Assembly (NCBI RefSeq): GCF_023227905.1
Contig: NZ_JALOCF010000049.1
Coordinates: 1 to 37,831 of the forward strand
Direction: 5' to 3'
DNA from: Methylobacter sp.
Lineage (GTDB): Bacteria; Pseudomonadota; Gammaproteobacteria; Methylococcales; Methylomonadaceae
DNA: 37,831 nucleotides
Shown: positions 28,189-37,301 of the stretch, one piece after another
Numbering within the stretch: the stretch's first letter is position 1
Layout: each line of letters starts with the position of its first letter
Translations under genes and position numbers: made by a program
Notes under the pieces: generated by a model
The model's input: the letters and a program-made list of their open reading frames with translations, nothing else
The model's database searches: none
Told to the model about the DNA's origin: nothing

Positions 28189-30293
28189 AACCTGCATCAT
28201 CTTTAGCGCACGACATAGCGCAAATGATCAGGCCGGGCATAAAAATACCGGTCAGCGACGCAACTAGCAAATACATCAGAGTCAAGGGAAAGGGCGGCGG
28301 AGTTGATAACTGGAGCGCTCAGCTAACGCCCTACATGATCGAACCCATGAACTGCATGGCTAGCCGAGAATATGAAGCGGTTATTTTTGTAGGACCAGCT
28401 CAAAGCGGGAAAACTCAGGCGCTTCTTTTTGGCTCTTTGGCGCATGACATCAAATGCACAAAATCAGACGTTATGATTGTTCAGACTACCAAACAGACCG
28501 CTACGGACTGGGAAAGGGCTGATCTGAGTTGGACAATCCGCAATAGTCCTGAGCTAAAATCGGAAATGGCGGCGGGTTCACGCGCTGATAATGTTTTTGT
28601 AAAAACCATGCGCAGCGGGCAAAACATCTTTGTTGCCTGGCCGACTGTCAGCAACCTGTCCGGGAAAGCGTTGCGATCTGTCAAATTAACCGACTACGAC
28701 CGCATGGACGCCATACCAGGCGAGGGAACGGTTTTTGAATTAGCGAGAAAAAGAACAACCACGTTCTTAAGCCAAGGAATGACCCTGGCGGAAAGTTCGC
28801 CATCCGGGAAAATAACCGATCCGCAATGGCGTCCCAGCGCAGATTCCCCGCATGAAGCGCCGCCCAGCGAATCACAAATACTCAGCCTTTTTAACGATGG
28901 CGACCGTAGGCGCTGGTATGTGCAATGCCCTGAATGCGGTGAATACTATCTACCGCCCAGCGACGAAACCGGCCTGAATTTCCCGGTAAATCAGGATTTA
29001 TTCGGCGTGACAGAAGGAAAATTGATTCGCCAGGCGCTGTATATATGTACTGTCAATGGATGCCTGATCGAAACTAGCCACAAACGCGCAATGAACGCTA
29101 GCGGAAAATGGCTAAAAGAAGGCCAGCGTATCGAAAAAGGCGCTACGGTTGGAGAAGGAAGAAAAAGCAAAATCGCCTCTTTCTGGTTTCCCGGCATATT
29201 TGCCGCCTATGCCGATCCGCAACGACTGGCAGAGCGATTTTTGCAGGGTCTTAGAAAATACGATCTTGATAGCGAAGAGGACACAATTCGCGCCGTCATG
29301 AATATCGATTTCGGCGCTCCTTATCGATCCAGAAAAACCATCGGTGAATACACGGGGGCAGAATATCAGAAACGCGCGGAAACCGTTCCTGAAAAGCAAG
29401 TTCCTGATGGCGTGCGCTTCTTGGTTGCTGCTTGTGATGTGCAGGGATGGGGGTTTTCTGTAGCCATTATCGGTTATGGGCAACATAGAGAGCGCTGGTT
29501 AATAGATCGTTTTGAATTGCGGGTATCCGATCGCATCGAGAGCGGTGAGTTGCAAACAATGCGGCCATCTGTGCATCATGACGACTGGCTAAAGTTGCGT
29601 GATAGCGTTATGCAACGCCAATATCCATTGGCTGACAATTCAGGAAGAAGCATGAAAATCATGATGACCGCCTGCGACTCCGGAGGAGAACCCGGCGTAA
29701 CAGATCGGGCTTATGCATTCTGGAAACTGCTTAGAAAAGAAAAATTAAACGACCGTTTCATGCTGGTAAAAGGGGAGGCACCAAAGCCAGGCGTCAATAA
29801 ACCAACCGCCAGAAAAGTTTATCCAGACAACAGTAGCGAAAAACGAAGAACGGCCAGCGCCAGGGGAGAAATACCCGTTTGGATCGTCAACACCACTAAG
29901 CTAAAAGATGCGCTGTCAGCTGATCTGAAAAAAGAACAACGGGCACCTGGTTATATCCATTTTCCGCAATGGCTACCTGATGCGGTTTACGATGAATTGA
30001 GTGCTGAGCAGTACGACGCAAAAGACGGATGGGTAAAAATCAGCAAGCGAAACGAGCTATGGGATCAATTCGTTTACGGCGAGGCGGCGGTATTTGCCAA
30101 GCTGCAAGAGTCAAAAATAAAAGAGCTGAATTGGAACAACCAACCCGCCTGGGCAAAACCCTGGGATGAAAACCCGATGGTTGTTGGCGCAAAAACCACA
30201 GAAATCAATATACAGAAACATGATTCAGCACCTAAACCGAATCAGGCTAAATCAAAACCCGACTGGATCCCCAAACAGGAGTCATGGCTATGA
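28185..30293 (+). CDS. terL: Terminase large subunit, GpA family
   Basis: This 702-residue ATPase-nuclease cuts concatemers and drives DNA into the prohead. The ATPase Walker A is GPAQSGKT (residues 70-77), the Walker B region is VKLTDYDRMDAIPGEGT, and the coupling motif region is LAESSPSG. A Cys pair CPECGEYY with a later CTVNGC suggests a zinc site as in many GpA proteins. The nuclease domain holds VAACDVQGWG and MTACDSGGEPG with metal-binding Asp residues. The family packages from cos sites in known cases. The stop overlaps the gpW-like ATG. Confidence 0.94.
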   Translation: MKPASSLAHDIAQMIRPGIKIPVSDATSKYIRVKGKGGGVDNWSAQLTPYMIEPMNCMASREYEAVIFVGPAQSGKTQALLFGSLAHDIKCTKSDVMIVQTTKQTATDWERADLSWTIRNSPELKSEMAAGSRADNVFVKTMRSGQNIFVAWPTVSNLSGKALRSVKLTDYDRMDAIPGEGTVFELARKRTTTFLSQGMTLAESSPSGKITDPQWRPSADSPHEAPPSESQILSLFNDGDRRRWYVQCPECGEYYLPPSDETGLNFPVNQDLFGVTEGKLIRQALYICTVNGCLIETSHKRAMNASGKWLKEGQRIEKGATVGEGRKSKIASFWFPGIFAAYADPQRLAERFLQGLRKYDLDSEEDTIRAVMNIDFGAPYRSRKTIGEYTGAEYQKRAETVPEKQVPDGVRFLVAACDVQGWGFSVAIIGYGQHRERWLIDRFELRVSDRIESGELQTMRPSVHHDDWLKLRDSVMQRQYPLADNSGRSMKIMMTACDSGGEPGVTDRAYAFWKLLRKEKLNDRFMLVKGEAPKPGVNKPTARKVYPDNSSEKRRTASARGEIPVWIVNTTKLKDALSADLKKEQRAPGYIHFPQWLPDAVYDELSAEQYDAKDGWVKISKRNELWDQFVYGEAAVFAKLQESKIKELNWNNQPAWAKPWDENPMVVGAKTTEINIQKHDSAPKPNQAKSKPDWIPKQESWL

Positions 30294-30511
30294 GTACAGC
30301 AACCAATATGCTGGCGCTATACATCGAGGCCGAACAAGCGGTCCTTGGCGGTCGCCGCTACGAAAAAAACGGCATGAAATTTGAGCGCGAGGATTTGGCT
30401 AAAATTCAGACCGGACGCCGAGAATGGCAAACGATCGTAAACGCTGAAAATATGGCGGCAAACAAAGTACCAAGCATCTCCATAAAAATCGCAAACTTTG
30501 ACGTGACATGA
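30290..30511 (+). CDS. Head-tail connector, gpW-like
   Basis: This 73-residue helical protein (MLALYIEAEQAVLGGRRYEKNGMKFEREDLAKIQTGRREWQTIVNAE) shows the gpW pattern: an Y-x-E-A-E-x-A-V-L-x-G helix, a short hairpin, then D-L-x-x-I-x-x-G-R-R-E-W. In lambda gpW is added after packaging to complete the connector. I prefer the ATG at 30290 because GGAG is 8-9 bases upstream and it makes an ATGA overlap; the ATG at 30284 is too close to that box. Confidence 0.85.
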   Translation: MSTATNMLALYIEAEQAVLGGRRYEKNGMKFEREDLAKIQTGRREWQTIVNAENMAANKVPSISIKIANFDVT

Positions 30512-32394
30512 AAACTATTATTTTTGAAAAAATCATTTGTGTGCTTATCCTGCTGCTGTTTGCAGTGGCGGCACATTCAGCGCCACAAGGCATTTATACG
30601 ACCGACAGTCAAAACAGCATTGATGCTAAAGCGTTAGCGCTGCCATATGTGGATGGGGCGTTAATTAGAACGCATTGGCTTAGCTCTAATCCTGCACAGA
30701 ATAACTATGATTTTAGTGCGCTATGTAAAAAGCTGGCCGCCGTTCAAGCTGTGGGTAAAAAAGCGTCTTTGGTTACCTACATGGACGCTCCTGCCTGGGT
30801 TATGTCGCAAATTCCTGCATCTGAAACCTTGGTATCTCCGCTGTTCGGAGGATTACAACCGGTGCCATGGAGCGCTACGGCACAAAAGCACATGCAGACA
30901 TTCATTAACGCCCAGGCTAATTTTGTTTGTGATGGATATCCGCTAAAAACGCATCCGGCCGTTGTAAATATCGACGCAGGAATTATCGGCATTCAGGCCA
31001 TTAGGCAAGCACCGACTTATGAGCTTAACACGATGTTGACGGCTATTAACTGGGGTGTTGATGCCTGGTATGCAGCTTTTGGTGATAATCACACGTTCTA
31101 CAATGCGCTATTCCCTATTGGTTCGACTAAAGCCAAAGTGACCGACGCGATTGCCATTCGTGACTCAATTCTCGCCAATCATCCAAAGCACGCATTTTTC
31201 CAGGAAACCTATACCGGTTCAGGCCCATCAAAAGGCGATCTTGCGACGGTGTTAGCGCCGAATGTCGCTAACAGAACTTTTCCGGTCATGCTGCAAGCCT
31301 GTGGAATCTGGTCGAATACCAAAGCGATTCCCTGCAATTTTTCAACGCCAGATAGTCCTGAAATCGCTTACAACAACGTTGCAAAGCTATACCAGACCAA
31401 ATATTTTGAGTTTTATCCGGCTGATTTGCTCTATGCCAACTATAAAACTATGTTTGAGGCCATTCATTCGGATGTTTGGAAAGATGTTGTTCAGCCACCG
31501 CCTCCACCGCCACCCGTTCCCGATCCAGAACCGAACCCATGCGACCCATTGCCGCCACCTGATCCCACACCGATACCCGATCCGCAGCCATTACCTGTGA
31601 CCGTCAAGGAAATCGATCTAAAAACCGCGATTAAAAACGCGTGGGTGACACCGACACCGGCCAGCCTGCCGGCAGGCGCAAAACACTTAGGCTTTCATAG
31701 CGTTGCCAACAATGCCGACACCAGCTATCTGGTCTATTTGCCGCCCGACTATGCCACCAGCGCCAAAACCTATCCGGTGCTGTACTGGTTTCACGGTATC
31801 AACGGCAGCGAGATCACTACCGGCGCTTGGCTGCTGCCCTGGTTCGATAAAAACATCCGTTCCGGCGCCATTGATCCGGTGATTGTCGTTATCCCGACCG
31901 GCGCTAAAACATCCATGTGGATGAACGAAACCGGCAGCGCGTTAAAAGCCGAATCGATGGTGATTGATGAACTGGTACCGCTAATCGACAGCAAGTTCCG
32001 CACGACCAAAACCCGTGACGGCCGCTGGCTGGAAGGTTTCTCAATGGGCGGTTTCGGCGCCGCGCGCTTCGCGTTGAAATATCCTGAACTGTTCAGTTCG
32101 GTAGTGACCTATGCCGGGGCATTCGGTGCGCCTGAAGTCGCCGCCGTTGATAATGCCAAGCGGCCTGATGCATTGATTCCGGTTTATGCCAAATCCGCTA
32201 AATTCAGCTTGTACCCGATTAAATGGCGGCAAGTCGTCGGCACCTCAGATTTAACGCTGCAATGGAATCGCACCACCAACGCCATTTTAAAAGTTAGCGG
32301 CATTGCTTACGAATATCAGGAAGTGCCAGGCTATATGCATAGAGACCCACCCTATCTGGACGGGTTTGGTGTAGCAGGCGTTAATTTTCACTAA
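30508..32394 (+). CDS. Secreted TIM-barrel / esterase fusion in head operon
   Basis: This 628-residue protein has a Sec signal peptide (basic start, hydrophobic core 9-21, AHSA about 22-25). Residues 27-325 form a barrel-like domain related to the tail protein at 14532. A proline-rich linker follows at 329-363. Residues 370-628 form an alpha/beta-hydrolase of the esterase D / feruloyl esterase kind, with oxyanion H429-G430, nucleophile S512 in GFSMGG, acid probably D581, and H611. The barrel lacks an obvious acid/base Glu. It overlaps the gpW-like stop by ATGA and precedes the portal gene, so it is part of the head operon although it cannot be a head protein by logic. Export suggests cell-surface or capsule deacetylation, or exclusion; the substrate is unknown. 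Confidence 0.8.
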   Translation: MKTIIFEKIICVLILLLFAVAAHSAPQGIYTTDSQNSIDAKALALPYVDGALIRTHWLSSNPAQNNYDFSALCKKLAAVQAVGKKASLVTYMDAPAWVMSQIPASETLVSPLFGGLQPVPWSATAQKHMQTFINAQANFVCDGYPLKTHPAVVNIDAGIIGIQAIRQAPTYELNTMLTAINWGVDAWYAAFGDNHTFYNALFPIGSTKAKVTDAIAIRDSILANHPKHAFFQETYTGSGPSKGDLATVLAPNVANRTFPVMLQACGIWSNTKAIPCNFSTPDSPEIAYNNVAKLYQTKYFEFYPADLLYANYKTMFEAIHSDVWKDVVQPPPPPPPVPDPEPNPCDPLPPPDPTPIPDPQPLPVTVKEIDLKTAIKNAWVTPTPASLPAGAKHLGFHSVANNADTSYLVYLPPDYATSAKTYPVLYWFHGINGSEITTGAWLLPWFDKNIRSGAIDPVIVVIPTGAKTSMWMNETGSALKAESMVIDELVPLIDSKFRTTKTRDGRWLEGFSMGGFGAARFALKYPELFSSVVTYAGAFGAPEVAAVDNAKRPDALIPVYAKSAKFSLYPIKWRQVVGTSDLTLQWNRTTNAILKVSGIAYEYQEVPGYMHRDPPYLDGFGVAGVNFH

Positions 32395-32407
32395 TCCAAA
32401 AAAACGC

Positions 32408-33907
32408 ATGGCAAACCTACTGGATAATGCTATAGCCGCTGTTGCTCCTGGTTGGGCGTTTCGACGCGCACAGAGCCGCCGGGCATTGGCCGCTTACGAG
32501 GCGGCATCACCACGGCGCAATGGCGGGAAAATGCGCCCGGATAATTCCAGCGCGGATTTATTAACCTTGCGTGCCAGCGGCAACATGCGAGGCTATGCCC
32601 GCGTGTTAGAGCAAAACCATGATTTAGCTAGCGGTATTTTAGATACGCTGGTTAATAATGTCGTCGGCGCAAACGGTATCAGCGTCGAACCGATGCCGAG
32701 GCGTAAAAACGGCGAACTACATACCGAGTTTTCCAAGCAGCTTTTAAAGCTTTGGACGGATTTTAAAAAACGGCCCGATGTCACTTGGGAGCATCAATGG
32801 CCTCAAGTCGAGCGTCTGATGTGCCGGGCCTGGATGCGCGACGGCGAAGCGTTTATGCAGTATCTGGAGGGGTTTATTATCGGTCTGGATCACGGCACTA
32901 AGGTCCCGTTGAGCGTAGAGCTGATAGAGGCTGATTATTTGCCGCACTGGTACCGGGACGATTCGGCCGGAATCGATCAAAGCATTGAGCGCAATGGATG
33001 GGGTCGAGCCCGCAACTATTGGGTGCTAAAAGATCATCCTCAAGGTGTGAGTTTTCAGTATGGCAACTCGACCGATATGAGACGCGTCCCAGCCGACAAA
33101 ATGACGCACCTGAAACTGGTTACGCGATTTAGGCAGTCGCGCGGCGTGTCGGTGTTTGCAACGATTATGATACGTCTTGAGAATATCAAAGACTATGAAG
33201 AATCAGAGCAGATAGCGGCTCGCGTAGCCGCTGCTATGTGTGCAGCCATAGTTAAGGGAACGCCTGATACCTATGTTTCGCCTGAAACCGAAACTGACCG
33301 CGAGTTTAAATTTTCACCCGGCATGGTATTCGACAATCTGCAAGAGGGCGAGAGGGTCGAAACCATACAAAGCAACCGTCCTAGCGGATTGCTAGGTGAT
33401 TTTAGATATATGATGCTGCGTGCGGCGGCGGCCGGATCAAAAGTTAATTTTCACAGCATCTCTAAAGATTTTAACGGCACCTATGTTGGGTTGCGCTTGG
33501 CGATGGTGGATGCAGACAGCAATTATAAGTCACTGACTAATGAGTTTATCGGATCGGTCACGCAGCCAACCTATGAGCGTTTTGCGCGGTTAGCTGTGCT
33601 TTCTGGTGCTGCCCGTATCACGGCTGATCTGGATATGGATACGCTGACCGATGCTGAATATTTCGGGCCGCGCATGGCTTCAGCCGATCCACTCAAAGAA
33701 GGCCGCGCGAATATAGAGGCGGTTCAGGCCGGTCATAAATCATCCCCGCAAGTGATCAGGGAAAACGGCGCTAACCCTGATGCAGTCATGGAGCAGTCCG
33801 CGCAATGGCAAAAAAATGCACTGGATAAAGATTTAAATTTTACGACCTTTAACATTGCGCCGGCGCAAGAAGGTCAGTTTATGGATAACGCCACGACCAG
33901 CGGCTAA
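32408..33907 (+). CDS. Portal protein, lambda gpB family
   Basis: This 499-residue protein forms the dodecameric portal through which DNA enters and leaves the head. The lambda-family signature runs throughout: TLRASGNMRGYARVLEQNHDLASGILDTLVNNVVGANGISVEP near residues 55-98, MCRAWMRDGEAFMQ, LELIEADYLP-type VELIEADYLPHWY, RFRQSRGVSVFATIMIRLENIKDYEESEQIAARVAAAMCA, and SKDFNGTYVGLRLAMVDADSNY. The length is normal. It begins 13 bases after the secreted fusion gene and is followed by a terminator. Confidence 0.94.
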   Translation: MANLLDNAIAAVAPGWAFRRAQSRRALAAYEAASPRRNGGKMRPDNSSADLLTLRASGNMRGYARVLEQNHDLASGILDTLVNNVVGANGISVEPMPRRKNGELHTEFSKQLLKLWTDFKKRPDVTWEHQWPQVERLMCRAWMRDGEAFMQYLEGFIIGLDHGTKVPLSVELIEADYLPHWYRDDSAGIDQSIERNGWGRARNYWVLKDHPQGVSFQYGNSTDMRRVPADKMTHLKLVTRFRQSRGVSVFATIMIRLENIKDYEESEQIAARVAAAMCAAIVKGTPDTYVSPETETDREFKFSPGMVFDNLQEGERVETIQSNRPSGLLGDFRYMMLRAAAAGSKVNFHSISKDFNGTYVGLRLAMVDADSNYKSLTNEFIGSVTQPTYERFARLAVLSGAARITADLDMDTLTDAEYFGPRMASADPLKEGRANIEAVQAGHKSSPQVIRENGANPDAVMEQSAQWQKNALDKDLNFTTFNIAPAQEGQFMDNATTSG

Positions 33908-33926
33908 ATTAACAAACCAACCTGTT

Positions 33927-33948
33927 ACCCGCTTCGGCGGGTTTTTTT
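33927..33948 (+). terminator. Intrinsic terminator between portal and protease/capsid genes
   Basis: CCCGC (33928-33932) pairs with GCGGG (33937-33941) around a TTCG loop, an exceptionally stable tetraloop stem, with seven T following (33942-33948). It lies inside the late operon 14 bases before the capsid gene, so Q-type antitermination or partial read-through is needed. Confidence 0.9.
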
Positions 33949-33961
33949 ATAGGCAAAACAA

Positions 33962-35989
33962 ATGAGCAAATACAAAATAAGCGCTGCCGGCCAGAATCCT
34001 AACGTCACTGAGTTGTTGATTTATGGCGATATAGGGATGGATTGGTGGGCCGAGGAATCGAATGACGCTAAAACAATTGTCGGCAAACTTGATGCTATTA
34101 ATACTCCTGATATTCATGTCCGCATCAATAGTTTTGGCGGTAGCGCGGTCGACGGTATTGCAATACACAACGCACTTAAGCGGCACGGCTCATCAATTAC
34201 TGTTTTTATTGATGGTGTGGCCATGTCTGCGGCCTCCCTGATTGCAATGGCTGGTGATACGGTGATCATGGCGGCCAATGCTATGATCATGATTCATGGC
34301 GCTCAAACATCAACGTATCAGGGCGGGGCGAAGGATCATAGAAACACTGCCGATATGCTCGATAAATACAGTGAAGCTATGGCTGCATCCTATGCAGAAA
34401 AAACGGGCAAACCTGCCGAAGAAATGCTCGGGCTTTTAACAGACGGAGTTGATCATTTTTATACAGCGGCCGAGGCTCTTGATGCCGGATTTATCGACAG
34501 TATTGGCTTAGAAACCTTTGCAATCGCTGCATCAGCAGCAGAAACGATTAAACAACGCTACAGCCACGCTCCAACGGCCTGGCTCAGCACATTAACCACC
34601 CACGGAGCACAATCCATGACTACCCCAGTACAACAACAGCAGACAGTGGCCGCTGTAGCGCAGCCGTTGCCTATTGCAACATCAGAAACACAACAACCCA
34701 CGGCTGCAGCAATCGAGGCGCAGCGGCAAACGGATATTAATGCCATTTTTGCATTGGTACCAGAGGCCCGCGCAGATATTCACGCCATCAAGCCGCAATT
34801 AATGATTGACAACACCATTACCGCTGATGCAGCCCGTCAAAAGATTTTGGCAAAATTGGGAGAAAACAGCCAGCCTGTCGCCCGCAATGCTTATATTGAA
34901 ATAGGTATGGCTGATAGTGATAAATTCCGCGTCGGGGCATCAGCGGCGCTAGGTATTCGCGCGGGCGTTGAGAAAAACGACGGCAAAAATAGTTTTAGAG
35001 GATTGACGCTGCTGGAATTAGCTGGGCATGTGTTGGCTATGCACGGTATCAATTATCAAAACATGGGAAAAATGGAACGCGTCGCGGCGGCATTTACTCA
35101 TTCCAGCGGCGATTTTACCTATGTGCTGAAAAATAGTGCTGAAAAGATGCTGTTAAAAGGTTGGGATGAAGCGCCGGAAACATTCCAAAGTTGGACAGTT
35201 CCCGGTGTTTTGACTGATTTTAAAATAGCTGATCGTGTTGGTTTGAATGCATTCCCTTCATTGCTCGAAGTTCCGGAGGGCGGTGAATATCAGTATGCCT
35301 CTATCGGCAATCGCGGTGAAACAATCCAGCTGGCCACCTATGGTCGTGTATTTAGCATTACTCGACAAGCGATCATCAATGATGATCTAAGCGCGTTTAC
35401 CAAAATACCGATGACGCAAGGCCGGGCGGCTCGCCGCACGGTTGGAGGTCTGGTTTATGCTGTGCTGACCAGCAACCCAACTATGGCTGACGGTGTTGCA
35501 TTATTTCATGCGGATCATGCCAACATTTCCGGAACTGCTGCAACGATTACCAGCGCTTCTGTATCAGCCATGCGTACATTAATGGCTAAACAAACAGATG
35601 GTGGCAGTAATGCCGCTGCGCTTAATATCCAGTTAGCAACACTGCTTGTCCCTGTCGCTCTTGAAGATCAGGCCAATACCGTTGCCACCTCAGCTTACCG
35701 CGTTGACGGCGCTGCTGAAAGCAAATCCACTGTACCCAATACCCAAAAAGGCCGATTTAACGTGGTTGCCGATCCTCGCCTTGATGCCGCATCATCACAG
35801 ATCTGGTATGGCGTAGCTAACCCAAACATGCACGACACCATCGAAGTTGCCTATCTTGACGGCAACGATACGCCATATCTCGAACAGAAAAACGGCTGGG
35901 ACGTTGACGGCGTTGAATTTAAAGTGCGCATCGATGCCGGCGTAAAAGCGCTGGATCACCGATCCTTTGGCAGAAACGCGGGCGCTTAA
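33962..35989 (+). CDS. Prohead protease (ClpP-like) fused to major capsid protein
   Basis: This 675-residue fusion combines the maturation protease and the shell protein. Residues 15-190 are a ClpP/S14-type protease: IHVRINSFGGSAVDGIAIHNAL, nucleophile S89 in DGVAMSAAS, H112 in MIMIHGA, and YTAAEALDAGFID. Residues about 215-330 are Gln/Ala-rich and helical (scaffold-like). Residues about 335-675 are an HK97-fold capsid protein, with TWTVPGVLTDF-type SWTVPGVLTDFK, VPEGGEYQYASIGNRGETIQLATYGRVFSITRQAIINDDL, and ALFHADHAN. One polypeptide implies self-cleavage to release the capsid part. No stop or frameshift separates the domains. Confidence 0.88.
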   Translation: MSKYKISAAGQNPNVTELLIYGDIGMDWWAEESNDAKTIVGKLDAINTPDIHVRINSFGGSAVDGIAIHNALKRHGSSITVFIDGVAMSAASLIAMAGDTVIMAANAMIMIHGAQTSTYQGGAKDHRNTADMLDKYSEAMAASYAEKTGKPAEEMLGLLTDGVDHFYTAAEALDAGFIDSIGLETFAIAASAAETIKQRYSHAPTAWLSTLTTHGAQSMTTPVQQQQTVAAVAQPLPIATSETQQPTAAAIEAQRQTDINAIFALVPEARADIHAIKPQLMIDNTITADAARQKILAKLGENSQPVARNAYIEIGMADSDKFRVGASAALGIRAGVEKNDGKNSFRGLTLLELAGHVLAMHGINYQNMGKMERVAAAFTHSSGDFTYVLKNSAEKMLLKGWDEAPETFQSWTVPGVLTDFKIADRVGLNAFPSLLEVPEGGEYQYASIGNRGETIQLATYGRVFSITRQAIINDDLSAFTKIPMTQGRAARRTVGGLVYAVLTSNPTMADGVALFHADHANISGTAATITSASVSAMRTLMAKQTDGGSNAAALNIQLATLLVPVALEDQANTVATSAYRVDGAAESKSTVPNTQKGRFNVVADPRLDAASSQIWYGVANPNMHDTIEVAYLDGNDTPYLEQKNGWDVDGVEFKVRIDAGVKALDHRSFGRNAGA

Positions 35990-36059
35990 GCGGTTTCATT
36001 AATCAAATAACCGGTTATCTGTTGATTCAATAGCCGGTCAATTAATATAGGAAAAAATC

Positions 36060-36440
36060 ATGGCAACAAATCATGTACAGTGCGGAAACGTGATCACCTG
36101 GACGAATGCTACAGGCGGCGATATTGCCAGCGGTGGTGTGGTCGTTATTGGAAGCAACGGTGATGCTTTAATAGGCATCGCATTAGACGCTATTGCAAAC
36201 GGCGAGAGCGGACAGGTACAAATTGATGATGGCGTGTTTACCGTGCCAAAAGTGAGCGCGGCCGTTATCGCGCAAGGTGAATATGTAATCTGGGATGCTT
36301 CAGCGGCGGCATTTGACGATAACGCAGCAACGCCAGCAACCGGTGACGTATCCGATGCAGTGATTGCGATGGAGGCGGCCGGTAACGCAGTTACTACTAT
36401 CAACGTTAAGCTGATCGGAAAACCCGGCGTATTGGCGTAA
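36060..36440 (+). CDS. Capsid decoration protein, DUF2190-like
   Basis: This 126-residue beta-rich protein (MATNHVQCGNVITWTNATGGDIASGGVVVIGSNGDALIGIALDAIANGESGQVQIDDGVFTVPK) matches the DUF2190 cement-protein pattern: T-N-A-T-G-x-D-I-x-S-G-x-V-V, then G-I-A, G-E-S-G-x-V-x-x-x-G-V-F-x-V-P-K. It would stabilise the expanded shell. AGGA lies before the ATG. Position after the capsid gene equals that of lambda D/E-type genes. Confidence 0.86.
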   Translation: MATNHVQCGNVITWTNATGGDIASGGVVVIGSNGDALIGIALDAIANGESGQVQIDDGVFTVPKVSAAVIAQGEYVIWDASAAAFDDNAATPATGDVSDAVIAMEAAGNAVTTINVKLIGKPGVLA

Positions 36441-36444
36441 TTTT

Positions 36445-36723
36445 ATGGATAGCCGGTTTTTTACTATGCTGGCTGTCTGTTTGCTTGGCGTTTTGATGCA
36501 CTACGCTAATGATCGGTATAAATCCCGTGTGATTTGCTCTATCGATGATTATTTGTCCGGGGCATTTGGCTACACATTAGCTAGCCTGTTTGCCAGTTGC
36601 GCATTTGTTGCGCAATTGGCAATGTCCGGGCAAACAGATATTAGTCAGCCTTCAACATTTTTAGCGCTGTTGTCCGGCGGTTATGCACTGGATAGCGTGT
36701 TTAACAAGGCCCCGGAAAAATGA
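36445..36723 (+). CDS. Holin candidate 1 (multi-pass small membrane protein)
   Basis: This 92-residue protein has hydrophobic segments at about residues 5-20, 39-58 and 71-84 (FFTMLAVCLLGVLMHYA, GAFGYTLASLFASCAFVAQLAM, FLALLSGGYALDSVF) and a charged C-terminus. The layout resembles class I/II holins. It starts four bases after the decoration gene and overlaps the next membrane gene by ATGA. No family is certain. Together with the endolysin at 546 it would make the lysis function, although the two lie about 1.8 kb apart on the circle. Confidence 0.6.
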   Translation: MDSRFFTMLAVCLLGVLMHYANDRYKSRVICSIDDYLSGAFGYTLASLFASCAFVAQLAMSGQTDISQPSTFLALLSGGYALDSVFNKAPEK

Positions 36724-36974
36724 TTATGAGTTCAGAAGTTTGTGACAGATTGACGCGGCTGGAAATGTCAGAAAAACGTGTGCTTGAAAAGTTGGATGAT
36801 CAGAATAAAAAGCAGCTAAAACTATATGACTTGCTAGAAGCGTTGACCGAAAAGCAGCGTGAGATATTCGGCATTATACAGGCGGTTAAATGGTCTGCTC
36901 TAGGTAGTTTTATTATGTTGTTCATGCAAAACTTCGGTGTTCTGGACGTGCTAAAAACTATTTTTCTGCACTAA
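36720..36974 (+). CDS. Holin-associated protein, coiled coil plus one membrane segment
   Basis: This 84-residue protein has a charged helical N-terminus (VCDRLTRLEMSEKRVLEKLDDQNKKQLKLYDLLEALTEKQREI, about 6-49) followed by one membrane segment (AVKWSALGSFIMLFMQNFGVL, about 54-74). This is the layout of XhlA/hemolysin-type holin partners. It overlaps the preceding membrane gene by ATGA, indicating a functional pair. Alternatively the ATG at 36726 is used. Confidence 0.6.
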   Translation: MIMSSEVCDRLTRLEMSEKRVLEKLDDQNKKQLKLYDLLEALTEKQREIFGIIQAVKWSALGSFIMLFMQNFGVLDVLKTIFLH

Positions 36975-36977
36975 CCC

Positions 36978-37301
36978 ATGCCGATTTTTGATAAAAGTTT
37001 TAGCGCAAAGCTCGCCGCGCCTTTTGAGGGTGATCACAGTGTGTCGTTTGAAGATCCAAGTAATTCAGAATTGTTTGAAATTGCGGCCGTTTTTAATGCT
37101 AATCAAACGCGTGAAAAAGTCGGCAACACGACCGTCACCCATACCGTTTACTCAGTTGAATTTGACGGCAATTATGTTGATCTGCTGTCTATCAGTGCGG
37201 GCAGCATCTTTGTTATCGACGAAAACCGCTATAAAGCTTCGCGACGGCCATTTATCGATGATACCGGCTGGGCCACTGTTGAACTGACGCTGACTAACTG
37301 A
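36978..37301 (+). CDS. Head-tail joining protein, lambda FII-like
   Basis: This 107-residue protein (MPIFDKSFSAKLAAPFEGDHSVSFEDPSNSELFEIAAVFNANQTREKV...) has the pattern of gpFII-type joiners: an N-terminal flexible arm, a central beta barrel and a WATVELTLTN end. Position between decoration/holin genes and the gpZ-like gene fits lambda order. It starts three bases after the upstream stop and its stop overlaps the next ATG (TGATG). Confidence 0.72.
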   Translation: MPIFDKSFSAKLAAPFEGDHSVSFEDPSNSELFEIAAVFNANQTREKVGNTTVTHTVYSVEFDGNYVDLLSISAGSIFVIDENRYKASRRPFIDDTGWATVELTLTN

